A stretch of DNA of 64,000 bases from Pseudolabrys sp. (GCA_026125895.1 JAHCKG010000014.1:1-64000); one strand, 5' to 3'. Shown: positions 1 through 9,948, counted from the first letter of the stretch. The notes: generated by a model not told the origin, from the letters alone. Translations and numbers: made by a program.

Positions 1-1381
1 CGCCATCTGCCGGGTGCAACCCTGCCGAAGGCTCGTCAAGCACATAGACCACGCCGAATAGCTGTGACGACAATTGGGTGGCAAGGCGCAAGCGCTGCAC
101 CTCTCCGGAGGAGAGCGTCGGCGTGCTGCGGTCGAGCGAAATGTAGCCAAGGCCAAGATCGATCAGCGGCTCGAGTCGCTCGATCAATTCGCAGGCAAGG
201 CGTTGGGCGGCGATCCGCTTCTCGTCGGAGAGATTGGGCGTGCGGCGCACGTCGGGCGCGCTCTTGTGCGCAGAGCCGCCCGCGGCAACCCGTTGTTCGA
301 CCGCTGCATCGCGGGCCGCTTTTTCCAGGACATGGCCCTTTGAGGTGTCGGAGACTGCCCCATATTCGCCATGCGTGACGGGCATCAGCAAGTCCTTCAG
401 CTGGAACACCGTCAGGTCGCCGAACTCGGCAATGTCGAGGCCGGCGAATTTGACCGACAGGGCTTCGCGCTTCAGGCGCTTGCCGTCGCAGGTCGGGCAA
501 TCGCGGCCGATGATATATCGCGAGACGCGCTTCTTCATCAGCGCGCTTTTAGTGTTGGCGAAGGTTTCCAGCACATAGCGGCGCGCGCCGGTGAAGGTGC
601 CCTGGTAGCTCGGCTCCATGCGGCGCTTGAGCGCCGTCCGGGTCTGTTCGGGCGTCAGGCCCGCATAGACCGGCACCGTCGGCGCCTCGTCAGTAAAGAG
701 GATCCAGTCGCGATCCTTTTTCGGCAGGTCACGCCACGGCGTATCGACGTCATAGCCGAGCGAAACGAGGATATCGCGCAGGTTCTGGCCATGCCAGGCG
801 GTCGGCCAAGCGGCGATCGCCATATCGCGAATGGTGAGGCTGTCGTCAGGCACCATCGTCTCTTCGGTCGCGTCATATACGCGGCCGATGCCGTGGCAGG
901 TCGCGCAGGCCCCCGCGACCGTGTTTGCGGAGAAATCCTCCGCATAGAGCATGGGCTGATGGCGCGGATATTCGCCGACGCGCGAATAGAGCATCCGCAC
1001 CAGGCTAGAGAGCGTCGTCACGCTGCCGACCGAGGATCGCGCGTTGGCCGAGCCGCGCTGCTGCTGCAACGCGACCGCAGGCGGCAATCCGTCGATCGCG
1101 TCGACCTCCGGCACGCCGGCCTGATCGATCAGGCGACGGGCATAGGGCGCAACAGATTCCAGATAACGCCGCTGGGCTTCGGCATAAAGGGTGCCGAACG
1201 CGAGCGATGACTTGCCCGAGCCCGATATGCCGGTGAATACCACGAAGGCGTCACGCGGTACATCGACGTCAACATTTTTGAGGTTGTTCTGGCGCGCGCC
1301 GCGAACCTGCACGCAAGCGGGCGGCACCGCATGTCCATGGTCGGAGGCCTGCGTCGTCGAGTGTATATCCTTGTTTTTCAA
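1..1381 (-). CDS. UvrA-like ABC ATPase lacking the UvrB-binding domain (partial, 3' end outside window)
   Basis: The reading frame stays open from a TTG at 1381 to the window edge (about 460 codons). An AGGAAAA ribosome site lies about 8 bases before the TTG; no in-frame ATG exists before an upstream stop. Seen: Walker A GISGSGKS at residues 51-58, a first zinc CxxC (CATCHG) at about 159-162, a second zinc motif CPTCDGKRL near 292, the ABC signature LSSGEVQR near 423 and Walker [11 protein letters not shown] near 445. In E. coli UvrA the Walker A to first-zinc distance is about 220 residues; here it is about 108, so the block that binds UvrB appears to be missing. This matches class II UvrA (UvrA2/DrrC-like), linked to DNA-damage or drug tolerance rather than core excision repair. 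The second ATPase half lies outside the window. Confidence 0.85.
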   Translation of the reverse strand, partial: MKNKDIHSTTQASDHGHAVPPACVQVRGARQNNLKNVDVDVPRDAFVVFTGISGSGKSSLAFGTLYAEAQRRYLESVAPYARRLIDQAGVPEVDAIDGLPPAVALQQQRGSANARSSVGSVTTLSSLVRMLYSRVGEYPRHQPMLYAEDFSANTVAGACATCHGIGRVYDATEETMVPDDSLTIRDMAIAAWPTAWHGQNLRDILVSLGYDVDTPWRDLPKKDRDWILFTDEAPTVPVYAGLTPEQTRTALKRRMEPSYQGTFTGARRYVLETFANTKSALMKKRVSRYIIGRDCPTCDGKRLKREALSVKFAGLDIAEFGDLTVFQLKDLLMPVTHGEYGAVSDTSKGHVLEKAARDAAVEQRVAAGGSAHKSAPDVRRTPNLSDEKRIAAQRLACELIERLEPLIDLGLGYISLDRSTPTLSSGEVQRLRLATQLSSQLFGVVYVLDEPSAGLHPADG

Positions 1382-1759
1382 CTTAGTTTTCCTGCCGTAT
1401 CCGCCCGTGCGGCCCGTGTTTCATCACAATCAGGGTAACAGATGAAGGCATTTCCGACTCAATGCATCCAACGGCCACGATGGCCCGAGCTTCGAAACCT
1501 TTGGAATATTTTCCAGCACTAAACTAAGGTACGACAAAACCTTTTTCCGTCGGGTCGCGCGACGAGGCCACACACCCCGCAGGTAAGCGCACGGGTTAGG
1601 CGGCCGTGGTCCGTGCCGCTATCGGCGTGTAACGACTGCACTTCGGCGGTTGTACCGCATCACTCAGTTGCCAGGGAGCGCTTCATCATGGCCGGGGTCG
1701 GGCCATGATGAAGGCTGGCTTGTCGATCCGAGCGCCTGGCGCCGCTTCGGATCGGCGGG
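1382..1759. other. Intergenic region without a gene; two hairpins behind frmA
   Basis: No supported coding frame. It holds the leader of the UvrA-like gene and, close to the frmA stop, two inverted repeats. One has a 13-base perfect stem (1681-1693 with 1701-1713, 7-base loop). The other has arms GATCCGA/TCGGATC at 1725-1731 and 1747-1753. Neither is followed by a T tract on the minus strand, so they are only possible terminators or repeat elements for frmA. Confidence 0.5.
1725..1753 (-). terminator. Hairpin directly after frmA
   Basis: Inverted repeat GATCCGA ... TCGGATC beginning 7 bases beyond the frmA stop, with further GC pairing inside the loop. There is no clear T run, so intrinsic termination is uncertain. 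Confidence 0.35.
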
Positions 1760-2998
<1,239 letters not shown>

Positions 2999-3084
2999 CT
3001 ACCGAGGGTCTCAAACCAGAGAAGGCAGCAGGGGCTGGCTTCTAAGTGCGAGAGAACACGGGCAAGAAAATGAGCCTGAAATCG

Positions 3085-3375
3085 TCATTTAAGATAAGTA
3101 CGCAGAATCTTCATTACGCCCTCCACGCCGTCATCGTGATCGCCACCCTCGCTTTTGAGGGCCGGATCTGCGCCGGAACCGAATGTTTCCCTGAGGTGAC
3201 TCTCCATCACTTCCGCCATCAGCCCGTTTGTCGCGCCACGCATGGCGACAATTTGCTGCAGCAGGGGAGCGCAATCGGCCCCGGCTTCGATCGCGCGTTC
3301 CAGAGCGTCCGCCTGGCCCTTGATACGCCGCAAGCGTGTGATGGCTCGCTTTTTGTCCTCTGATGAATGTGGCAT
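3085..3375 (-). CDS. frmR: Formaldehyde-sensing repressor FrmR (CsoR/RcnR family)
   Basis: 96 aa, the normal length of the family. All-helical CsoR/RcnR repressor that releases DNA when formaldehyde links its N-terminal proline to a conserved cysteine. The key residues Pro2 (MPHSS) and Cys35 (GADCAPLL) are present, with His60 in VMESHLRETFG as in E. coli FrmR. The conserved DNA-contact helix has RLRRIKGQ. It lies immediately upstream of frmA on the same strand. FrmR-like boxes precede both genes, indicating autoregulation and shared formaldehyde induction. The stop at 3085 is followed by the frmA leader. Confidence 0.93.
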   Translation of the reverse strand: MPHSSEDKKRAITRLRRIKGQADALERAIEAGADCAPLLQQIVAMRGATNGLMAEVMESHLRETFGSGADPALKSEGGDHDDGVEGVMKILRTYLK

Positions 3376-3402
3376 CGCGTTTTCCCGAGAAATCGCTTCA
3401 CC

Positions 3403-3421
3403 ATACTATACAGGGGGGGAG
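3403..3421 (+). promoter_or_regulatory. Candidate FrmR operator 3 (upstream of frmR)
   Basis: ATACTATACAGGGGGGGAG lies 28-46 bases before the frmR start. It shares the ATACT half and G-run core of the two boxes before frmA, consistent with negative autoregulation. Confidence 0.6.
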
Positions 3422-3574
3422 TTTCAATCCTGCACTGAGACGGGCGTTTCTCTCATCGGGCGAGGTTCCGGTCATGCTCTCAAGCCTGCGCCGCAAGCAA
3501 CCACGGCATGGGCTGAGGGTCCGATCATGTGTCTGGGAGGGGGGAGCCATCGCTTGCTCCCCCAGGTTTGCCGG

Positions 3575-4564
3575 TCAGACCGTAACGACGACCTTGCCGA
3601 TCTGGTCGTTCGATTCGAGGAAGCGGTGCGCGTCCTGGATGGCGTCGAGCGGGAAAGTGCGCGCGATCTGCGGCTTGAGCGCGCCCGATTCCAGCCCCGC
3701 CACGATAAACGCCTTGGCGCGATCAAGGGCGGCGTCGTCCGAGACGATCTCACTGTAGAGATAACCCTTGAGCGTGAGGCTCTTGCCCAGCACGGAGAAC
3801 AACGGGAACGGCGTCGGCTCGCCGCTGAGCGCGCCATATTCGAGCAGGATGCCGCCGCGCGCCATGCTCGCGGTCAGCGGCTCGAACGACGGGCCTCCGA
3901 CCGGGTCGAGCACCACGCGCGCACCTGCACCATCGGTTATCTCCATCACCCTCGCCACCAGATCCTCTTCCTCGGTCGCGACGACATGATGTGCACCGGC
4001 ATCAAGCAGGGCCTGGCGCTTGGCGCCGGTACGCGTCGTCGCGATTACCGTCGCGCCGACCATCCGCGCAATCTGGAAGGCAGCAAGGCCGACGCTGCTG
4101 GAAGCAGCGGTGACGATGACGAAATCGCCCTGGCCGAGCTTCGCCTGCTCCACCAGCGCGCCCCAAGCGGTGACATACTGCATCCACACGGCCGCCGCTT
4201 CCTCGAACGACAGCGCCACCGGATGCTTGACGACGAGGCGGGCGGGCACGTTGGCGACCTCGCCATAGGTGCCCCAGCGCGCGATATCGAGCGGGGGGAT
4301 GACGCTGACGGCTTCGCCTTCCGCAAACCCGGTCAAGTCCGCGCCGACCTTAACGACGGTGCCGGCAGCCTCATAGCCAAGGCGGCTCGGGAACTCGGCT
4401 TCCTGAAGGTAGGCATGGTTGCGGAACATCACCTCGGCGCGGTTTATGCCTATCGCCTTGACCGCGATCTGCACCTCGTCGGCCGCGGGCGCGGGCACTG
4501 CCAAATCTTCAATCTTGAGGACACTGGCGTCGCCATATTCGTGGATTCGAACGATGCGGCTCAT
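3575..4564 (-). CDS. Medium-chain dehydrogenase/reductase, quinone-oxidoreductase-like
   Basis: 329 aa. NADPH-dependent oxidoreductase of the MDR superfamily, probably acting on quinones or activated alkenes/carbonyls. A GroES-like N-terminal half (residues 1-120) is followed by a Rossmann domain with the TAASSSVGLAAF nucleotide-binding loop at 152-163. The catalytic and structural zinc cysteines of true alcohol dehydrogenases are absent, which points to the zinc-free QOR branch. It is transcribed divergently from a TetR regulator 97 bases away, with a 12-base perfect palindrome between them, so repression by that regulator and induction by an electrophile is likely. The natural substrate cannot be read from sequence. 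Confidence 0.88.
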   Translation of the reverse strand: MSRIVRIHEYGDASVLKIEDLAVPAPAADEVQIAVKAIGINRAEVMFRNHAYLQEAEFPSRLGYEAAGTVVKVGADLTGFAEGEAVSVIPPLDIARWGTYGEVANVPARLVVKHPVALSFEEAAAVWMQYVTAWGALVEQAKLGQGDFVIVTAASSSVGLAAFQIARMVGATVIATTRTGAKRQALLDAGAHHVVATEEEDLVARVMEITDGAGARVVLDPVGGPSFEPLTASMARGGILLEYGALSGEPTPFPLFSVLGKSLTLKGYLYSEIVSDDAALDRAKAFIVAGLESGALKPQIARTFPLDAIQDAHRFLESNDQIGKVVVTV

Positions 4565-4583
4565 GGGACATTCCTTGATTATT

Positions 4584-4595
4584 GAACGATCGTTC
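4584..4595. promoter_or_regulatory. Palindromic operator candidate between the dehydrogenase and TetR genes
   Basis: GAACGATCGTTC is a perfect 12-base palindrome 20 bases before the dehydrogenase start and 66 bases before the TetR gene. A related half site (GATCATTC) follows near 4636. Its position between divergent genes is typical of a TetR-family operator. Confidence 0.55.
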
Positions 4596-4660
4596 TGTAT
4601 CGATGTCAGCGACGAGGTTCAAGCTATTATTTATCGATCATTCCATATCAGGCGCCAGAA

Positions 4661-5281
4661 ATGACAGAGACGAAAGCACGTCGCGGCGCAGGTCGCCCTC
4701 GCGTGTTCGACACTAACGCAGCGCTCGACAAGGCGGTACGGCTGTTCTGGCAGCGCGGCTACGAGGCGACTTCGATGGCCGATCTGGTGGCAGAGACTGG
4801 CGTCGCCGCCGCCAGTTTCTATGCGGCGTTTGGCAACAAGGCGGGGCTGTTCGCGGCGGTGATCGAGCGCTATGCCGCGACGTTCAGCGTCCACCTCTAT
4901 GCCCCCATCAACGACCCGGCGTTGTCCACCTTCGAGGCCGTCAAAGGCCTGCTGGAGCGAGCGGCGTCATCGTTCTCGGAGCCTGGAACGCCGGCCGGCT
5001 GCTTCATGTATTCGGCAGCGGCAGCCGTGTCGCCGGCGTCCGCCGCCATCGAATGCCTGCTGCGCGACAAGCGTATCGCGGCGGAGGCCCTCCTGATCGA
5101 GCGTCTGCATCGCGGCGCCGCGCAGGGCGAGCTTGCGGCCGATGCCGATCCGGCCGTCCTAGGCAAATTCATCAATACGGTCATGGAAGGCATGTCCGTT
5201 CAAGCGCGCGACGGCGCTACGATTAACGAACTGCTCTCCATCGCCAAAATGGCACTCGATCGATGGCCGGCTGCGGTGTGA
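4661..5281 (+). CDS. TetR/AcrR-family transcriptional regulator
   Basis: 206 aa. The N-terminal DNA-binding domain has the TetR helix-turn-helix at about residues 37-58 (TSMADLVAETGVAAASFYAA) followed by GNKAGLFAAVIERY. The ligand-binding C-terminal region (about 80-206) resembles the YxaF/AcuR-type group, with GTPAGCFMYS around residue 109. It sits divergently from the MDR dehydrogenase, its probable target, and shares a palindromic control region with it. The ligand is unknown. Confidence 0.9.
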   Translation: MTETKARRGAGRPRVFDTNAALDKAVRLFWQRGYEATSMADLVAETGVAAASFYAAFGNKAGLFAAVIERYAATFSVHLYAPINDPALSTFEAVKGLLERAASSFSEPGTPAGCFMYSAAAAVSPASAAIECLLRDKRIAAEALLIERLHRGAAQGELAADADPAVLGKFINTVMEGMSVQARDGATINELLSIAKMALDRWPAAV

Positions 5282-5532
5282 TGGTCGAAGCGAGCTCGTC
5301 CTCGGTGTTCTTGCAACAAGCCTCTGTCGATCTGCAGCAAAGCCCACTCCGACCGAAGTCCGCATGCCCAAATCATCATCCCATTCCGGGAGACCGCAGC
5401 GCTCGACAGGATTTTTGAACAGCCGCGGAAAGTTGTGACACCAAGTATCGATATTTATTTGTGCGTGGCGGGGATCTACCTATCCGCCTCCCTCGAACGA
5501 ATAGCCGAACACATCTGATAGGACGAAAGCAC

Positions 5533-6363
5533 ATGAAAGGCGTGACGCTGCCAGGCGGGGAAGTCGTTCCTTCAATGGGTCAAGGCACCTGGAAGATGGG
5601 CGAACGTGCCGAGCGGCGATCCGATGAGATCGCCGCGCTACGCGCCGGTGTCGAGTTGGGCCTGACGCTCATCGACACCGCCGAAATGTACGGCGACGGT
5701 GCGGCGGAAACACTGATATGCGAGGCGCTGGGCAGCTTTCGCGACCAGTTGTTCCTCGTCAGCAAGGCATATCCGCAGAATGCATCGCGCTCCCGCCTTG
5801 CCGGTGCGTGCGAGGCGAGCCTGAAGCGGCTCGGCACCGATCGGCTCGACCTCTACCTTCTCCACTGGCGGGGATCGGTGCCGCTCACTGAAACAGTGGA
5901 GGCATTGGAGACGCTGAAATCGGCGGGAAAAATTCGGCACTGGGGTGTCAGCAACCTCGATACCGATGATATGGACGAGCTTGTCGCTGCCGGCGGGGGG
6001 GGCTGCGTGACCGATCAGATCCTTTACAATCTGGTCCGTCGGGGCCCCGAATTGGACCTTTTGCCTTGGCTCGCCGAGCACAAAGTGCCTGTCATGGCGT
6101 ATAGTCCGGTCGAGCAGGGACGACTTTCTACGCACCCCGCTCTCGACAAAATTGCAGCCGAGGTTGGTGCAACCCCTGTGCAGGTCGCACTTTCCTGGAC
6201 GTTGCGGCACGATGGCCTCATCGCCATCCCGAAAGCGAGTTCAGTCGCACATGTGCGGGAGAACCGCGCGGCCGCCGATATCGTTCTTTCCGACCCCCAG
6301 CTTGCGACGCTCGACGCGGCATTTCCTAGGCCAGGCAACCGTCGTCCACTTGAAATGCTGTAG
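5533..6363 (+). CDS. Aldo/keto reductase
   Basis: 276 aa. NADPH-dependent aldehyde/ketone reductase with a TIM-barrel fold. The full catalytic tetrad is visible: D48 (LIDTAEMYG), Y53, K78 (LVSKAY) and H111 (LYLLHWRG). The C-terminal cofactor region IPKASSVAHVRENRAA is intact. I use the ATG at 5533, which has AGGA about 10 bases upstream and matches the family N-terminus (GVTLPGGEVVPSMGQGTW). A longer frame from 5461 adds an unrelated 24-residue extension. It probably detoxifies reactive carbonyls, in keeping with its neighbours. Confidence 0.93.
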   Translation: MKGVTLPGGEVVPSMGQGTWKMGERAERRSDEIAALRAGVELGLTLIDTAEMYGDGAAETLICEALGSFRDQLFLVSKAYPQNASRSRLAGACEASLKRLGTDRLDLYLLHWRGSVPLTETVEALETLKSAGKIRHWGVSNLDTDDMDELVAAGGGGCVTDQILYNLVRRGPELDLLPWLAEHKVPVMAYSPVEQGRLSTHPALDKIAAEVGATPVQVALSWTLRHDGLIAIPKASSVAHVRENRAAADIVLSDPQLATLDAAFPRPGNRRPLEML

Positions 6364-6826
6364 CGTCAGATGGCGATATTCTCTCTCGAAGGCACTGACG
6401 TGACCCGCCTGACAATTGGCCGCATTGATAATAGAGCTACGTCGTGCAATCGGCGGAATGCATGGATCGGATCGGATTGTTTCCTGTGTTTCTCGCTTGA
6501 CGATAGATCCCGAAAGTAGGGTTTTTCGGGGCATCTCGGAAAAATCTAATAAATTCAAAAGCCGGCCAATTTTCCAGGATGTATGACGGTATATCGCCGC
6601 AAGAAATATTTTTAATTGCCATATTTCAAGGCTTTATGCTTTCGATCAATAATCGAGTGGGAGTGAGGTTCGCTTCCACATCAGTCCGCGCGGGCCGTGC
6701 GCGATAGACCGGATTCGCACCGCGTCGCGATGCCGCGCAACGGAACCCGGGAGCGATGCTGGCCAATCGGCGCATGCCCTGCATGATGGCGCAACCGCGC
6801 CACCAATCACCGAGACAGGGAACCGC
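6364..6826. other. 463-base intergenic region, no gene seen
   Basis: Noticeably more AT-rich than its surroundings, especially 6480-6660. Short open frames here have no coding character or family resemblance. It probably contains the promoter of the following reductase; no confident promoter or hairpin was identified. Confidence 0.5.
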
Positions 6827-7363
6827 ATGGCCAGAATTCTAGGCTACATCGCAACCAGCCTGGACGGCTACATCGCCACCGAAGACGACAGCCTCGATTG
6901 GCTTTTCGAATTCGGCGAGCTCGACCTCGGCGAGTACGACTACCGCAAATTCATCAAGCGCATCAGAACCGTCGTCATGGGCCGCGGCACCTATGATTTT
7001 CTCGAGCAAGACGGCTCGCCTTGGGCCTATGGCGACCAGCGGGTGCTCGTCGTTACCTCGAAGCCTATAGCATCGCCGAAGGGGCAGCTGGAGACGCGCA
7101 GCAATATCGAAGACCTCATCGCGGAGTTGCGAGGTCTGGACGATGGCGATGTCTGGGTTCTCGGCGGCGGGAAGTTGCAGATGACCTTCATCGAGCGTCG
7201 AGCGCTGGATGAAATCGAGATCTATGTGATGCCGAGACTTATCGGCAGCGGCAGGCCTCTTTTTCCGCCGACCGGGTTTGGCGGCGATGTCCGTCTGCTG
7301 AGCACCAGTGCGCTCGATAAGGGCTGCGTTCGACTGCACTATGCCTTCGATCATGCGCCGTAA
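6827..7363 (+). CDS. Dihydrofolate-reductase-like protein (RibD C-terminal family)
   Basis: 178 aa. Belongs to the DHFR/RibD C-terminal domain family (YyaP/YwjB type), putative NADPH-dependent reductases of unknown substrate. Seen: N-terminal ILGYIATSLDGYIA, the VVMGRGTYDF motif near residues 49-58, the glycine-rich VWVLGGGKLQ near 110-119 and a C-terminal LIGSGRPLFP. Length is normal. It is not a housekeeping FolA: family members of this type are accessory. A palindromic repeat follows the stop codon. Confidence 0.88.
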   Translation: MARILGYIATSLDGYIATEDDSLDWLFEFGELDLGEYDYRKFIKRIRTVVMGRGTYDFLEQDGSPWAYGDQRVLVVTSKPIASPKGQLETRSNIEDLIAELRGLDDGDVWVLGGGKLQMTFIERRALDEIEIYVMPRLIGSGRPLFPPTGFGGDVRLLSTSALDKGCVRLHYAFDHAP

Positions 7364-7380
7364 GGCGCGAGCCGGCCGCG

Positions 7381-7420
7381 GCGGATTCCCGGGTTGCGCT
7401 TCGCTCCACCCGGGCTACGC
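7381..7420. repeat. GC-rich palindromic repeat, copy 1 (CCCGGG class)
   Basis: The core CCCGGG...CCCGGG with GCTTCGCTCCACC is found again, inverted, at 41017-41089. It is an intergenic palindrome of the kind dispersed in Bradyrhizobium-like genomes. Confidence 0.7.
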
Positions 7421-7450
7421 TTAGCGGTCGCTCTCGTTGGAACTCTGCCC

Positions 7451-7798
7451 ATGCCCCGTTTTCTCGCCGTCTACACCATGAAGCCCGAAAACGTCGTGCG
7501 CTTTCGCGCGATGCCGAAGGCCGAGCAGGAGGCGGTCGACGCCGCCGGCGTGCCGCAATGGGTGGCGTGGGAGAAGGCGAACGCATCGTCGTTTCGTGAC
7601 AGGGCCATGGTCGGCAAGACCAAGCGCGTCACCAAGGACGGCATTGCCGACGCGCAGAACGACATCTGCGGCTACGTCGTCGTCGAGGCCGACAGCATCG
7701 ATGCCGCGGCGAGGCTGTTCGAGAACCATCCGCACTTTTCGATCTTTCCCGGCGACGGCGTCGACATCATGCCGTTTGTGACCGAACCGCAGAACTAG
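7451..7798 (+). CDS. YCII-like small protein
   Basis: 115 aa from the ATG at 7451 (MPRFLAVYTM); a longer frame from 7394 begins inside the palindromic repeat and is not credible. The pattern PRFLAVYTM ... GYVVVEADSIDAAARLFENHPHF is that of YCII-related / dimeric alpha-beta-barrel small proteins. Biochemical role unknown. It is 22 bases before an alpha/beta hydrolase on the same strand, so the two probably share a transcript. Confidence 0.7.
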   Translation: MPRFLAVYTMKPENVVRFRAMPKAEQEAVDAAGVPQWVAWEKANASSFRDRAMVGKTKRVTKDGIADAQNDICGYVVVEADSIDAAARLFENHPHFSIFPGDGVDIMPFVTEPQN

Positions 7799-7820
7799 GA
7801 CGAAGCCGGGAGCGGACAGC

Positions 7821-8474
7821 GTGACCACGTTCATCCTGATCCCCGGCGGCTGGCAGGGCGGCTGGGTCTATCAGCAGGTTGCCGACCTGTTGACCGCGCG
7901 CGGCCACAAGGCGGTGCCGGCGACTTTGGCCGGGCTCGGCGATAAGCCGGCGCCGGACGCCAATCTCGACAGCCATATCGCCGAGGCCGTCGCGGCGGTG
8001 AAGGCGCAGGGCGAGGGCGTCGTGCTCGTCGGCCAGTCCTATGGCGGCATGATCGTCAGCGGCGCGGCCGATGCGGTGCCGGAGTCGATCCGCGCGCTGG
8101 TCTATGTCGATGCCTATGTGCCGGAAACCGGCGACTCGGTGTGGTCGCTGACGACGCCGCAGTTTCGCGAGCTGTTCGTCGCCGGGTGCAAGGCCGATGG
8201 CCGCAATTGCGCGCCGCCGGCCAGCATGGACCCGCGCGCCCGGCCGCAACCGATGGCGACCTTTCTGCAGGCGATCAAGCTCAGCGGCCGCTGGCGCGAG
8301 GTGCCGCGCAAGACCTATATCGGCGCCTTCGGCTGGCAGGGCAGTCCGTTTCGCGACCTGCACGCGCGGCTGAGCGGCGATCCCGAATGGTCAACGCTGG
8401 CCTTCGATTGCGGGCATAACGTCGCGCGATTGCAGCCCGAGGCCCTGGCCGAGGTCTTGCTGACGCAAGTCTGA
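7821..8474 (+). CDS. Alpha/beta hydrolase
   Basis: 217 aa with a GTG start. Serine hydrolase fold: oxyanion region LIPGGWQGGWVY (6-17), nucleophile elbow GQSYGG with S73, and the catalytic histidine H199 (FDCGHNVARL). It resembles small secondary-metabolite esterases/lactonases of the salicylate-esterase-like group. The substrate is unknown. Its 3' 160 bases overlap the antisense tail of the MBL-fold gene, which probably reflects a lost stop in that neighbour rather than a real overlap. Confidence 0.9.
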   Translation: MTTFILIPGGWQGGWVYQQVADLLTARGHKAVPATLAGLGDKPAPDANLDSHIAEAVAAVKAQGEGVVLVGQSYGGMIVSGAADAVPESIRALVYVDAYVPETGDSVWSLTTPQFRELFVAGCKADGRNCAPPASMDPRARPQPMATFLQAIKLSGRWREVPRKTYIGAFGWQGSPFRDLHARLSGDPEWSTLAFDCGHNVARLQPEALAEVLLTQV

Positions 8475-9337
8475 TCACCGGCGGGCATGGCGGCCTTGGC
8501 CGCGCCCCAGAGCGAGCCCGGATTCACGCGATCCGGATACAGCGCCAGCATCTTGTTGTAGAGATCGAGGTGGCCCGCGGCGTTCGCCAGCGCGGCGTTG
8601 AAATCCCGGATGTAGCGGCGCGTCGCCTCGATGTGGCGCGGCGAACCGTCCTGGTCCGTGACCGCATGGCCGGCGACGACCGCCTTGGGCTCCAAAGCCT
8701 CGATGATGTCGAGCGCGCGCAGCCACTCCGACCGCTCCGCGGCATCGCATTCCGCCAGATAAAGATGCGTTTCGTTATAGACGGCGTCGCCGGCGATCAC
8801 CAGGCCGAGCGACGGAATGTGCAGGGCGGTCGTGTGCGAGGTGTCGGTGTGGCCGAGCGGAACGATGCGCAGGTCATGGCCCTCGAGCTGGAAGGCGTTG
8901 CTGTCGGCGGCTCGTGGCGCGGCGAACTTTTTCGGCAGCAAGCCGGGGAAGCGGGGCTCCCAGAACGATTTGACGAAGCCGGGTTCGATTTGCCGCGCGA
9001 TCGCCTCGGCGACCGGACGCGCCGCGATCGCCTTTGCCGCCGGAAATCGTTCGAGCAGCAGCGCGAGCCCGAAGTAGTGATCGCCATGCGCATGCGTCAC
9101 ATAGATCGTCTTCAGGGTCTTGCCGCTTAGCGCGACCCATTCGACCAGTTCCTGCGACTGCTGCGCCGGCAGGAACGTATCGACGAGCACCGCATCCTTT
9201 TCGCCGCTGATGAGCGTGACGGTGTTGTTGACCCAGGCGAGGTCTTCCTTGCCGGGTGGCACGCCTTGGGTCGAGCTGCCGCGCTTCCTGGTCAGCAACT
9301 GCCAGTTCAGTGTGCTCACGTTGATTCTTTCGATCAC
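8315..9337 (-). CDS. MBL-fold metallo-hydrolase with probable frameshifted C-terminus
   Basis: 340 aa as read. Metallo-beta-lactamase fold: HAHGDH at residues 82-87 supplies zinc ligands, with later ligands in LGHTDTSHTT, IAGDAVYNETHL and VAGHAVTD. The family-like sequence ends near NPGSLWGAAKAAMP. The last 50 or so residues are Ser/Arg/Cys-rich and lie antisense to the alpha/beta-hydrolase gene. One extra base in the GC run at 8478-8485 would give a stop at 8475-8477, exactly abutting the neighbour, for a 287-residue protein. The start may be GTG at 9337 or GTG at 9319. It follows the DUF1330 gene by 15 bases, probably as an operon. Confidence 0.85.
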   Translation of the reverse strand: MIERINVSTLNWQLLTRKRGSSTQGVPPGKEDLAWVNNTVTLISGEKDAVLVDTFLPAQQSQELVEWVALSGKTLKTIYVTHAHGDHYFGLALLLERFPAAKAIAARPVAEAIARQIEPGFVKSFWEPRFPGLLPKKFAAPRAADSNAFQLEGHDLRIVPLGHTDTSHTTALHIPSLGLVIAGDAVYNETHLYLAECDAAERSEWLRALDIIEALEPKAVVAGHAVTDQDGSPRHIEATRRYIRDFNAALANAAGHLDLYNKMLALYPDRVNPGSLWGAAKAAMPAGDQTCVSKTSARASGCNRATLCPQSKASVDHSGSPLSRACRSRNGLPCQPKAPI

Positions 9338-9352
9338 AGGAGGTCGATATGC

Positions 9353-9703
9353 TCAGGCGCCCGCGAGCGCCTTGCGGATGTCGCGGGCAAAGCCCTTGAT
9401 CGTGAAGCCGGCGGGCAGGGCGTCGATCAGCACCAGGTCGGAGATGGCGTTGCGCATGCGCAGCGGCGCGATGGCCTGATAATCGGCCGAGTGATACCAG
9501 GCATCCGCCGCGTGGCGGTCCGGAAACTCCATCAGCACGACCGAGCCCGGCCAGGCGCCTTCGATCACGTCCACCGGTCCCTGTGCCAGCCATTTGCCGC
9601 CATAGGGCGCAACCGTCGCCTCGACCTGCTCGAGATAGGTCAAGCCTTCATCGTTCGGAACATCGGCCGGGATGCGCAGGTGGTTGATGAGATAAGTCGG
9701 CAT
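9353..9703 (-). CDS. DUF1330 domain protein
   Basis: 116 aa from the ATG at 9703 (MPTYLINHLRIP). DUF1330 proteins are small dimeric alpha-beta-barrel proteins of unknown function. The hallmark VVLMEFPDRHAADAWYHS is present at about residues 65-82. It is first of a two-gene unit with the MBL-fold hydrolase. Confidence 0.85.
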   Translation of the reverse strand: MPTYLINHLRIPADVPNDEGLTYLEQVEATVAPYGGKWLAQGPVDVIEGAWPGSVVLMEFPDRHAADAWYHSADYQAIAPLRMRNAISDLVLIDALPAGFTIKGFARDIRKALAGA

Positions 9704-9873
9704 GGAAAAAGGGACCACTGGTTTTCATCGCGCCGTAAAAGGGCGGCGCCGATCTCGCTAGTACCATCGCCGGCGAGCGCGCTGTTTTTCCATTCGCATG
9801 ACGGTTTGCGCGAATGCATTGCGGCGCCGCGGATGGTGCGGGGAGCCGGCCGCCACGCCGGTTCCCATATACA

Positions 9874-9929
9874 TGCATATGCAAGCATCTTGACGGCGCG
9901 CTCGACCTCGATATATGCATGCGCATGCA
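9874..9929 (+). promoter_or_regulatory. Promoter and two palindromic operators for the SMR exporter pair
   Basis: A sigma-70-like promoter is visible: TTGACG (9890-9895), 16-base spacer, TATATG (9912-9917). TGCATATGCA (9874-9883), a perfect palindrome, lies just upstream of the -35. TGCATGCGCATGCA (9916-9929), a perfect 14-base palindrome, overlaps the -10. Both contain TGCAT/ATGCA half sites. The MarR gene downstream is the obvious candidate regulator; its own leader carries similar TGCAT/ATGCATG sequences (about 10717-10743). Confidence 0.6.
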
Positions 9930-9948
9930 ATGAATAAGGAGCATCGAC

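Noticed and set aside
36-1445. Many long frames opposite the UvrA-like gene
   Set aside because: High GC produces antisense frames; only the minus-strand frame shows continuous UvrA motifs.
9841-9948. Guanidine riboswitch before the SMR pair
   Set aside because: No conserved guanidine-I/II/III pattern seen; short palindromes fit a protein operator better.
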